The notes beneath the pieces are model-generated. The model was not told the DNA's origin. It made no database searches and saw only the letters and a list, made by a program, of their open reading frames with translations. Shown in pieces: positions 8,396 to 15,237 of a stretch of DNA of 36,860 nt. The stretch's first letter is position 1, and each line of letters begins with the position of its first letter. This stretch comes from CAZSNT01 sp964607765 (GTDB lineage: Bacteria > Verrucomicrobiota > Lentisphaeria > Oligosphaerales > JABHEG01), in assembly GCA_964607765.1 (NCBI GenBank), contig CAZSNT010000102.1:1-36860 (forward strand), read 5' to 3'. Position numbers and translations under genes: made by a program.

Positions 8396-8771
8396 GCAGC
8401 CCTCCACTGTGTTCATCTTCAGAATCACCCACACTATGTCCCGACCGGCAGGGAAAGCAACACGGGGTTGCCCCGCATAACCCCGCAGCGACATAGGGCT
8501 CCCCTGGCCCGGGCCTCCCGAGCCGGTTTGGGGTCACACCGGCCAGTTTGGGGTCACACCGACTTTTGATACTTTTGAGGTCAATTCAGCCTGGACGGCA
8601 TGTCGTCCAGCCAGTTCATACTCAACGCATCACCACCGTGTCTCCGACTGTCACTGCCCTCCCACAGCGTGACGCGGGCGCACGGGCACGAACACGCGCC
8701 CGGGGGTTGCGCGGACGCTGGCGAGCGACGATGTTTCCCGTTGCGCAGACACAAGCAATCAGGAGAGTCCG
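8396..8771. other. Divergent intergenic region, 376 bp
   Basis: The region separates the leftward esterase cluster from the rightward sulfatase and should hold promoters for both. No convincing sigma-70 pair was found. It contains a 20-bp-period doublet (8526-8561) and a hairpin with 7-bp arms CTGGACG and CGTCCAG (8591-8610). A GC-rich tail runs up to the sulfatase ribosome site AGGAG just before 8772. No small gene with a credible start was found. Confidence 0.6.
8526..8561. repeat. 16-bp sequence repeated with 20-bp period
   Basis: GTTTGGGGTCACACCG occurs identically at 8526-8541 and 8546-8561. The exact 20-bp spacing puts both copies on about the same face of the helix, which would suit an operator. 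GTCACACC-type motifs are also seen in REP-like elements mobilised by RAYT transposases, so a mobile-repeat remnant is the alternative. Confidence 0.7.
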
Positions 8772-10334
8772 ATGCAGCAACCGAACATCCTGTTCGCCTT
8801 TGCGGACGACTGGGGGCGCTACGCGAGCGCGTACCGAAGAGTGGATGGCGACTCGACCCTCAACGCCGTGATCAGCACGCCGAACTTCGATCGCGTTGCG
8901 CGAGAGGGTGCGGTGTTTACGAACGCGTTTGTGCCTGCGCCCTCATGCACGCCGTGTCGCAGTTCCATCCTTGCCGGGTGTTACTTCTGGGAGACAGGGC
9001 TGGGCGCCATTCTGCAAGGCGCGGTGTGGGACTCGTCCATTCCCAGCTACCCGCTGATTCTGGAACAGGCGGGATACCACATTGGGTACACATACAAGGT
9101 GTGGGGGCCCGGCACGCCCGCGAACGCGCCATACGGCGCCGCCCGTACGCTGTATGCCCCGGCAGGCGGCAAGTTCGGGCGCTTCTCACATTTTGTGACG
9201 GAGAAGGCGCCGGAACTTGGTGTGGATGGCGCGAAGCAAGTGCTCTACGACGAGACGCGCCAGAATTTCGACGCGTTTCTTGCCGACCGTCCGGAAGGCA
9301 AGCCGTTCTGCTACTGGTGGGGCCCGACCAACACACACCGAACGTGGGAGCGTGGCTCCGGCAAGGCGCTCTGGGGGCTCGAGCCGGAGGACTTGAAGGG
9401 CAGGCTCCCCGGCTTTCTTCCCGACGTACCGGAAGTGCGGGAGGACGTGTGCGATTATCTGGGTGAAAGCCAAGCGTTCGACGCAGGCCTGGGCGTGCTG
9501 CTGGAGCGGCTCGAGGAGATTGGGGAGCTGGACAACACGCTGATCGTGGTCAGTGGCGACCACGGCATTCCGGGCTTCCCGCGCGGGAAGTGCAACCTCT
9601 ACGACATTGGCTGCGAGGTGGCAATGGCCGCACGCTGGCCGGGCCGCATCGCACCTGGGCGGACCGTGGACGATATGATCAACCTCATGGACCTTGGCCC
9701 TACCTTCCTGGAAGCGGCCGGGCTGTCGCCGCCGGACTGCATGAGCGGCCGCAGCCTTCTGAACGTTCTCGACTCGCCCGACAACGGCCAAGTCGATCCG
9801 AACCGCACAGAGATCGTCATGGGCCGGGAACGGCACGTAGCCTCGGCACGCGACGGCAACCTGCCCTACCCCCAGCGCGCGATCCGAACACACGACTTCC
9901 TCTACATCCTCAATTTCGCACCGGAACGCTGGCCCATGGGCGACCCGCGTGGCCTGGACGATCTCAGCACGGAGCCGCCGCCCTATGAGACACTTGCCTG
10001 GAACACCTTCGCGGCTTATGCGGACATGGATGCCAGCCCGACTAAGGCCTGGATGATCCACCACAGGGCCAAGGATCAGATCCAACCGCTCTACGAGATC
10101 GGATTTGGGAAACGCCCGGAGGAGGAGCTCTTCGACCTGCGCAAGGACCCCGATCACCTGAACAACCTGGCCGGCGACCCGGACTACGACGACGTGCGCC
10201 GCGAACTGCGCGAGGCCATGATGGACGTGCTGCGCCAGAATAACGACCCGCGCGCGGCCGACGGGGACTGCTGCTTCGAACACTCGCCGTTCACAGACGC
10301 CGTGACGCCGCCGCAGAAGCGTGGGAAGAGATGA
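8772..10334 (+). CDS. Class-I sulfatase (alkaline phosphatase superfamily)
   Basis: Predicted 520-residue sulfatase. The N-terminal metal-binding DD is at 12-13. The formylglycine site is C59 in CTPCR, which satisfies the C-x-P-x-R core but has Cys where Ser is usual. K109 (YKVWGP) occupies the position of the common GKWH motif, and SGDHG near residue 258 supplies further metal ligands. The pattern around LPLILEQAGY and KVWGP resembles the heparan N-sulfatase (SGSH)-like branch, which is an inference only. No signal peptide is visible, so as called it is cytoplasmic. The ATG at 8772 has AGGAG seven bases upstream. The FMN reductase gene follows after a 148-bp spacer. Activation needs a formylglycine-generating enzyme or anSME encoded outside this window. 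Confidence 0.93.
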   Translation: MQQPNILFAFADDWGRYASAYRRVDGDSTLNAVISTPNFDRVAREGAVFTNAFVPAPSCTPCRSSILAGCYFWETGLGAILQGAVWDSSIPSYPLILEQAGYHIGYTYKVWGPGTPANAPYGAARTLYAPAGGKFGRFSHFVTEKAPELGVDGAKQVLYDETRQNFDAFLADRPEGKPFCYWWGPTNTHRTWERGSGKALWGLEPEDLKGRLPGFLPDVPEVREDVCDYLGESQAFDAGLGVLLERLEEIGELDNTLIVVSGDHGIPGFPRGKCNLYDIGCEVAMAARWPGRIAPGRTVDDMINLMDLGPTFLEAAGLSPPDCMSGRSLLNVLDSPDNGQVDPNRTEIVMGRERHVASARDGNLPYPQRAIRTHDFLYILNFAPERWPMGDPRGLDDLSTEPPPYETLAWNTFAAYADMDASPTKAWMIHHRAKDQIQPLYEIGFGKRPEEELFDLRKDPDHLNNLAGDPDYDDVRRELREAMMDVLRQNNDPRAADGDCCFEHSPFTDAVTPPQKRGKR

Positions 10335-10482
10335 TGGCGTGACGTGTGAGGCGTGAGGACGCGGCCCCGGGATTCGACTCCCGTGACTCGATGCCGCCAT
10401 GACTCAGTGACTCGTTCGCGGCGATCGGGAATCGGCAGTCCGGCAGCCCAACACCCCAGCAGATGCACAGGAGCCAAGTCAA
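10332..10482 (+). repeat. Short-period (7-bp) tract after the sulfatase stop
   Basis: The tract starts with the TGA stop of the sulfatase gene. TGATGGC, GTGACGT, GTGAGGC and GTGAGGA run in unbroken 7-bp phase from 10332 to 10359. Looser repetition of TGACTCG and TCGGNA-like units continues to about 10445. It has the same placement as the tracts at 139, 27220 and 33371 but is more degenerate. No gene is present in it. Confidence 0.55.
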
Positions 10483-11058
10483 ATGAAAGTTGTGGCATTC
10501 AACGGCAGTCCCCGCAAAGACGGCAACACGTTCACCATGATCAGCGCCGCGCTGGCCGAGCTTCAGGACGCAGGCATTGACACGGAACTCGTCCAGCTTG
10601 GCGGCAAGGCGGTGCGCGGCTGTGTCGCGTGCACGAAGTGCTTCGAGAACCTGGACGGGCGCTGCGCCATCAAGAGCGACATGATCAACGACTGCATTGC
10701 CAAGATGATGGAAGCAGACGGCATCATCCTCGGCTCCCCCACGTATTTTGCAGATGTCACGTCCGAGCTGAAAGCGCTGATCGACCGTGCGGGTCTGGTT
10801 GCGCGCGCCAACGAGAATATGTTCCGGCGCAAGGTGGGCGCGGCCGTGGTCGCTGTCCGACGCGGCGGCGCCGTGCACGTGTTCGACAGCATCAACCACT
10901 TCTTCCTCATTGGCGAGATGATTGTCCCCGGCTCGATCTACTGGAACCTGGGCATGGGGTTGGGGAAAGGTGAAGTGGCGGACGATGCGGAAGGCATGGA
11001 GACGATGCGGCAACTCGGCCGCAACATGGCGTGGCTGCTGGGGAAGCTGGCGGAGTGA
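10483..11058 (+). CDS. Flavodoxin-fold NAD(P)H-dependent FMN reductase / iron-sulfur flavoprotein-like
   Basis: Predicted 191-residue cytoplasmic flavoprotein. The phosphate-binding loop GSPRKDGNT (residues 8-16) and the later SPTYFADVTSELK segment are hallmarks of the NADPH-dependent FMN reductase / iron-sulfur flavoprotein superfamily. Three cysteines at about 46-63 (GCVACTKC and a Cys 11 residues later) sit where iron-sulfur flavoproteins carry the cluster-binding cysteines, but the compact spacing is not fully canonical, so the cluster is uncertain. The ATG at 10483 has AGGAG nine bases upstream. It follows a sulfatase on the same strand but after a 148-bp repeat-rich spacer, so co-transcription is unproven. 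A role as redox partner or detoxifying quinone/FMN reductase is possible. Confidence 0.88.
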   Translation: MKVVAFNGSPRKDGNTFTMISAALAELQDAGIDTELVQLGGKAVRGCVACTKCFENLDGRCAIKSDMINDCIAKMMEADGIILGSPTYFADVTSELKALIDRAGLVARANENMFRRKVGAAVVAVRRGGAVHVFDSINHFFLIGEMIVPGSIYWNLGMGLGKGEVADDAEGMETMRQLGRNMAWLLGKLAE

Positions 11059-11190
11059 ATCTCACTGCCAGCCGCGGGGGTCGGCAGACTCCGTGCGGCC
11101 CTCACGACCGTGAGCCGACAGCCTGAGATCCGCTCGCTGAAGCTCGCTCCGACGGCCCCTGAAGGTGGCACTCGCCCGGTCAAGTCTCGG

Positions 11191-12225
11191 CTACTGTCCG
11201 CCAACCAGCCCGCGTGCCGAGAGTAGCTGTGCCAGGGCACGCGTGAACCGGGGTGCGTCCGCGGCATCGAGATGCGAGCCTTCGGGACAGACGAATCCGC
11301 TCATTTCCGGGACGTCCTCGAAGTGCACGGCAACGGTTTGTATGCGCTCGGCGAACACGTTCCAGTACTGCCCCCGGGGGAAGTGCCGTTCCTCGAGTTG
11401 CCGCATGGCGCCGGTTGACACGAAGCGCAGGAACACGACACGACCGCCGCGTGCCTGAATCGCTGCCACGGCTGCGTTGGCGCGGTCGATGAGTCTGTGC
11501 CAGGCGTCCCCCGCACTGTCGCCCGCGGTCAAGGCGGCAAACTGACGCTCTGTGTGTTCGAGCAGCCCACGCTCGTACTCCGGCAAGTCCGGGACACGGT
11601 CATAGCGCGCCTCACGCCACCGGTCCCGGTGCGTGAACAGGAACTGTGCCGCCACCGGCTCGCCTCGACACAACGGCGGCAGCACGCGTTGCATGCTCAC
11701 GTGGGGGTTCACCACGAGCACGTGTTCCTGAATGGAGGTCTTGAGGCGGCGGGATACGCGCGTAAACGGTTGCCACTGGGTGCGGAAATAGCTGACATGT
11801 CCCTGCTGCATATCCCAAAGCTCGGGCAGCAGTCCCCAGGGCGTGACCGCACAGACCACCAGTCCGCCGTAATCGGTGCGTTCCGCGATGTCCTCGAGGG
11901 CAGCCATTGGGGCGTGCCCGTCGATCGCAAGCTGCGCAACCGGTGCGTTGCCGAGGACATCTGACAGTATGCCGGGGATCACGTCGACCTGACAGCGCGA
12001 GCTGCCGAGCAGAGCGATGGAATTACCGTCCATCGCGGACAGTCGCGCGCGCTGAGTGCACCACAACTGCTTGTCGTCGACCACGCACGGCCGATAGCCG
12101 CGCCGGCGCCACAGCGTTTCCAGACCGCCCAGCAGCGCGAGCGCGGTCAAGAGCGCCACGGCCCAGGCGCGCCAGTGCGGTCCGGCCGGCACACGGCCAT
12201 CAAAATTGGAAGTAGATGAAGGCAC
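11191..12225 (-). CDS. SGNH-like O-acyltransferase partner protein (AlgJ/AlgX/DltD-like role)
   Basis: Predicted 344-residue membrane-anchored protein. One N-terminal transmembrane anchor (about 20-38) is followed by an extracytoplasmic SGNH-like domain. The nucleophile block is GSSRC (S75/S76), and a C-terminal EGSHLD holds the candidate catalytic His (about H318). The Asp expected three residues before that His is Glu here. The gene starts inside the end of the MBOAT gene (26-bp overlap), so the two are translationally coupled. This is the classic pairing of a membrane acyl donor channel (MBOAT) with a periplasmic SGNH acyl transferase seen in alginate and other exopolysaccharide O-acetylation. 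The start is GTG at 12225; an in-frame GTG at 12192 is an alternative. The target polymer is unknown. Confidence 0.78.
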   Translation of the reverse strand: MPSSTSNFDGRVPAGPHWRAWAVALLTALALLGGLETLWRRRGYRPCVVDDKQLWCTQRARLSAMDGNSIALLGSSRCQVDVIPGILSDVLGNAPVAQLAIDGHAPMAALEDIAERTDYGGLVVCAVTPWGLLPELWDMQQGHVSYFRTQWQPFTRVSRRLKTSIQEHVLVVNPHVSMQRVLPPLCRGEPVAAQFLFTHRDRWREARYDRVPDLPEYERGLLEHTERQFAALTAGDSAGDAWHRLIDRANAAVAAIQARGGRVVFLRFVSTGAMRQLEERHFPRGQYWNVFAERIQTVAVHFEDVPEMSGFVCPEGSHLDAADAPRFTRALAQLLSARGLVGGQ

Positions 12226-13624
12226 GGTCTGATCCCGAAAACGTCACGATCGCAGTCAACAGCAGCCCCACGACAGCGCCCCGCAGCCACCAGGGAGCAC
12301 GAGCCGCCAGCTTGGCCAGTGTGCGGTCCCGCATGAACCAATGCCAGTGGAACAGAGCACTGAACACCAGCAGCGCGACCAGATCCTGCCTCCACGTCAG
12401 CATGCTGAGCCCGCCCCCTCCTGCGGGAACGAGCATGCCTTGCAGCGATGCCAAGGCGTGCAACAGGCCTCTGGACCGGAAAACAGCTGCCGTGAGGGTG
12501 AACAGCACGGCAGTGATGCCGCACAGAACATAGCGGCCCAGGCGCGTACGCCAGAACGGTGCCCGACCGTAGCGCCGCCGCACTGCGCGGTCGCTCCCGA
12601 TCAGCACACCGTGCATGCCGCCGAACAGAACGAAGTTCCAGGACGCGCCGTGCCACAGACCACACAGCAGCATGGTGACCATCAGGTTGGCAAAGGCTCG
12701 TCGTCGGCCGCGCCGGTAGCCGCCGAGCGGCATGAACAGGTAATCACGCAGCCAGGTTCCCAGCGTGATGTGCCAACGCCGCCAGAAGTCGACACAGCCG
12801 GTGGATGCAAGCGGGTACCGGAAGTTCTCCGGGATGACGAAGCCGAGGCACATTGCTGCGCCGATTGCACAGGTTGAGTAGCCGGCGAAATCGCAGAACA
12901 CCTGCACCGAGAACGCGAGGGCAGCTCCCCAGGCGTCCATGAACTCGAGTCGCCCCCCGGCCCCGAAGGCCAGATCGCTGATGGGCGCCATCACGCCGTC
13001 CGCTATCACGATCTTCTGGAACAGCCCCACGCACAACAGGGACAGTCCCCAGGACAGCTGCTGCGGCGTTGCCCGCCGGGGCGTCTCACACTGCGGCAGG
13101 AAATCACCGCCGCGCAGGATGGGGCCGGCCACCAGCTGTGGAAAGAACGTCACGAACAGTGCAAAATCGAGGAACGAGCGCCAGGGCTCCATCTTGCCGC
13201 GGTACACATCCAGCGTGTAGGAAAGGGTCTGGAACGTGTAGAACGATATGCCCACGGGCAGCACGATGCTCGGGCTTGCGGGTTCATATGCCACGCCCAG
13301 GCCCCGAAGAGAAACCGCGAAGTTCTCCAGGAGGAACCCACCGTACTTGAAGTACCCCAGCAACCCGAGATTGCAGACCAGGGACAACCCCAGGAGGAAC
13401 CGGCGCGCGCCGCGACTCCTCGCACGCGGCAGACGTGCGGCCGCGAACCAGTCAACCAACGTGGAGATCCAGATCAGAATGACGAACGGCGGATTCCACG
13501 CCGCGTAGAAGATGTAACTGGCGCCCAGCAGGTTCGCCTTCTTCAGCTTCCATGGCAGAGGCAGGTGATGCAACAGAAGCACGACCGAGAAGAAAATGAG
13601 GAATGTGACGGAGTTGAAGAGCAT
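12200..13624 (-). CDS. MBOAT family O-acyltransferase (AlgI-like)
   Basis: Predicted 474-residue polytopic inner-membrane protein with roughly ten hydrophobic segments. Diagnostic AlgI/DltB-type motifs are YAAWNPPFV (about 40), FYTFQTLSYTLDVYRG (about 128-143), FPQLVAGPI, DFWRRWHITLGTWLRDY (about 279-295) and the GLWHG active-site histidine (about H325). It would move acyl groups from a cytoplasmic donor to a polymer outside, handing over to the SGNH partner encoded by the overlapping downstream gene. The ATG at 13624 has only a weak ribosome site. A good sigma-70-like promoter lies about 60-90 bp upstream, directly behind the terminator of the pseudopilin gene. Genes for polymer synthesis are not in the window, so the substrate (exopolysaccharide or other glycan) is open. 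Confidence 0.93.
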   Translation of the reverse strand: MLFNSVTFLIFFSVVLLLHHLPLPWKLKKANLLGASYIFYAAWNPPFVILIWISTLVDWFAAARLPRARSRGARRFLLGLSLVCNLGLLGYFKYGGFLLENFAVSLRGLGVAYEPASPSIVLPVGISFYTFQTLSYTLDVYRGKMEPWRSFLDFALFVTFFPQLVAGPILRGGDFLPQCETPRRATPQQLSWGLSLLCVGLFQKIVIADGVMAPISDLAFGAGGRLEFMDAWGAALAFSVQVFCDFAGYSTCAIGAAMCLGFVIPENFRYPLASTGCVDFWRRWHITLGTWLRDYLFMPLGGYRRGRRRAFANLMVTMLLCGLWHGASWNFVLFGGMHGVLIGSDRAVRRRYGRAPFWRTRLGRYVLCGITAVLFTLTAAVFRSRGLLHALASLQGMLVPAGGGGLSMLTWRQDLVALLVFSALFHWHWFMRDRTLAKLAARAPWWLRGAVVGLLLTAIVTFSGSDRAFIYFQF

Positions 13625-13686
13625 TCGGCCGCGGTCGGAGTGTATGTGTGCCTTCCTGTCATTGCCCCTGCAACAACATGACTATA

Positions 13687-13715
13687 AAGATAGCCTTTAC
13701 TCGGCAATATGCCAA
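13687..13715 (-). promoter_or_regulatory. Sigma-70-like promoter for the MBOAT/SGNH operon
   Basis: On the minus strand TTGGCA (13715-13710) is followed after exactly 17 bases by TATCTT (13692-13687). These match the -35 and -10 consensus at 5/6 and 4/6. An overlapping TATAGT a few bases downstream offers an alternative -10. The predicted transcript would start about 55 bases before the MBOAT ATG. Confidence 0.45.
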
Positions 13716-13755
13716 AAAATGGACCAGGCAGGGCTCTGGGGGCCCTGCCTGGTCC
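13714..13755 (-). terminator. Intrinsic terminator of the pseudopilin gene
   Basis: A perfect 13-bp stem (GGACCAGGCAGGG at 13721-13733 and its complement at 13743-13755) closes a 9-base loop. In the minus-strand direction it is followed by A and then six T. It lies 35 bases past the pseudopilin stop. The T-run merges with the -35 box of the next promoter. Confidence 0.88.
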
Positions 13756-13789
13756 GGTTCGGCCGTAGGGTGGTGGTGAAGAGGGAGAA

Positions 13790-14059
13790 CTACGGCCTGG
13801 AGTTGGCGCTCACGGTGTAGAGGATATCATCGTCGCCGGGGGTCAGCCCGTCGACTTCGTAGCCGCTGTCGATCTCCTCGTCCGGACCGGCCGAGANNNN
13901 NNNNNNNNNNNNNNNNNNNNNNNNNNNNNNNNNNNNNNNNNNNNNNNNNNNNNNNNNNNNNNNNNNNNNNNNNNNNNNNNNNNNNNNNNNNNNNNNTGAG
14001 AGGACTACGAGGATGATTGTCAGTTCGACCAGGGACCAGTTTCTGCGAGTTCTTTCCAT
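13790..14059 (-). CDS. Type II secretion / type IV pilin-like pseudopilin (GspG-like), interrupted by assembly gap
   Basis: Only the two ends are readable. The N-terminus MERTRRNWSLVELTIILVVLS is a class III prepilin leader and hydrophobic helix, with Glu at mature position 5 if cleavage is before Trp. The C-terminus contains SAGPDEEID and GDDDILYTVS, which match the calcium-binding SAGPDG...DDI ending of GspG-type major pseudopilins. The leader is odd: Asn-Trp stands where Gly-Phe is normal, so processing by prepilin peptidase is uncertain. 100 N fill the middle; this is a conventional gap size, so the true length is unknown and the apparent in-frame joining is not evidence. The ATG at 14059 has AAGGAGA at good spacing. 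A strong terminator follows. It appears to be a stand-alone gene. Confidence 0.7.
   Translation of the reverse strand: MERTRRNWSLVELTIILVVLSXXXXXXXXXXXXXXXXXXXXXXXXXXXXXXXXXXSAGPDEEIDSGYEVDGLTPGDDDILYTVSANSRP
13897..13996. other. Assembly gap (100 N)
   Basis: Exactly 100 undetermined bases, the usual placeholder for a scaffold join of unknown size. It falls inside the pseudopilin gene. The middle of that gene, and possibly more, is missing. Confidence 0.99.
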
Positions 14060-14600
14060 TGTCTATCTCCTTGTTGTGGTTGCTTTGCTCTGCATCATGT
14101 GTGTCGCTGTTGCCGGCCTGTTTAGCACCGAGCGTGCCACCCCGGGATTTAGCTCGCTCTAACAGACTGCCCGACACTATGTTACAGATTCTCACGCAAC
14201 CCCGAAAGGGGATCAGAGATCCGTCATTGGGAGCATCGTCCACAAAAAGTGGAGTTCGCCCCACACGACACGAGAGAGGGAGGTGCGAAGCGCAGCCCGG
14301 GCGGGCAACACGATGGGTTGGGAGCACCCACAAAAAGTGGTGATTCAGACCGGGATGGTCAGTGGCGCGGAGGGGAACGGAACACGCTCATCGGGGACGG
14401 ACGGGACGGGCAGGATCACACGCAGACGGGGTCGGATCACCCGCAAGGAGGCCGGTCAGGGACGCCACGAGCCCGTGTATACGCGTGCGCGGGACATGTG
14501 CGTCCACAGCATTACGCGCACGTGGCGTGACGGAGTCGTGTCACGGCTAGTGGAGCAGCGGGTCCTGCGGCTGCCGGACTGCGACGTTCCGGACGCTCTG
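14060..14600. other. 541-bp region without a recognised gene, upstream of the pseudopilin
   Basis: This is presumably the long 5' region of the pseudopilin gene plus the tail of the acyltransferase operon. It holds a CCCC-GAAA-GGGG mini-hairpin at 14200-14211 and a near-duplicate of about 23-26 bp ending in CCACAAAAAGTGG (14227-14252 and 14318-14340). It also has an imperfect hairpin built on GGCAC and GTGCT (about 14128-14142). Open frames here have no ribosome site or recognisable product. I looked for a cyclic-di-GMP (GEMM) riboswitch and did not find its core. Confidence 0.55.
14227..14340. repeat. Duplicated element ending in CCACAAAAAGTGG
   Basis: Copies at 14227-14252 and 14318-14340 share TTGGGAGCA and then CCACAAAAAGTGG, with three extra bases in the first copy. 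The last 13 bases form a 4-bp stem with an A5 loop. Probably a dispersed palindromic element rather than a terminator. Confidence 0.65.
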
Positions 14601-15221
14601 TCACTCGGCGTCACTGTCACCGTAGAAGTGCGCGACTCGCCGGAGGACGAGTTCGCCCTCCATCTCGGGGTCAAAAGCGCTCTTCCGGCGGTGGATCAAC
14701 TCGACCCACGGCAATGCCTCTGTCTCCCCGGTCCACCTCTGCACCAGCTCACCCACTCTGCCGACGGGCTGCGCAGGCACGCCGCCCACGATGTCCCCCT
14801 CTGCGACGTCACGTGTCACAACGCTCCCCGCGGCAACGACTGCATTCGGGCCGATCGTCACGCCCATCAGGATGACCGCACCGTAGCCGATGAACACGTT
14901 GTCGCGGATATCGATCTTGCCCACGCGATCGAGCTTCACACCATAAGCGCGATTCAGCACGCTGATCGAGCCGTCATGCCCGATCAGCGCACACGTCGAC
15001 ATGCTGACGTTGTTGCCCACGCGCACATACGCGGGGTCCTGGATCTCGGTGGTCGTCAGAATACTGCAGTTCTCACCGACCGCGTAGAGGCCGCCGTGCC
15101 GCCTGAGGAACTCGGCATACTCCTCACCGCTCGGGTTGCACAGGCGCTTGTACATGTCGGCAAAGCGCCCGTGCTCCAAGGCACACCTTCTGAAGAACCG
15201 TCGCACCAGCCCCATGATCAT
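14601..15221 (-). CDS. Hexapeptide-repeat (left-handed beta-helix) acyltransferase
   Basis: Predicted 206-residue cytoplasmic enzyme. Residues of about 45-165 carry imperfect hexapeptide repeats, ending in IRDNVFIGYGAVILMGVTIG and AVVAAGSVVTRDV. This is the usual C-terminal coil of sugar or antibiotic O-acetyltransferases (maltose/galactoside/serine acetyltransferase group). The conserved His of this family is probably the one in LIGHDGS (about residue 81). The ATG at 15221 has AGGA about eight bases upstream. It starts 16 bases after the stop of a sulfatase on the same strand, so the two are one operon. Acetylation of a sugar released or handled by that operon is a reasonable guess, as is a role in surface glycan synthesis. 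Confidence 0.87.
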   Translation of the reverse strand: MIMGLVRRFFRRCALEHGRFADMYKRLCNPSGEEYAEFLRRHGGLYAVGENCSILTTTEIQDPAYVRVGNNVSMSTCALIGHDGSISVLNRAYGVKLDRVGKIDIRDNVFIGYGAVILMGVTIGPNAVVAAGSVVTRDVAEGDIVGGVPAQPVGRVGELVQRWTGETEALPWVELIHRRKSAFDPEMEGELVLRRVAHFYGDSDAE

Positions 15222-15237
15222 ATGCCGATCCTTTGTA

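Noticed and set aside
10368..10383. CGGGATTCGACTCCCG resembles a tRNA T-arm
   Set aside because: The loop is one base short for a T-loop, and no anticodon arm, D-arm or acceptor stem is found around it. It lies in a short-period repeat tract.
14060..14230. Possible cyclic-di-GMP (GEMM) riboswitch before the pseudopilin
   Set aside because: The conserved GEMM core and tetraloop-receptor arrangement could not be found; only small unrelated hairpins are present.
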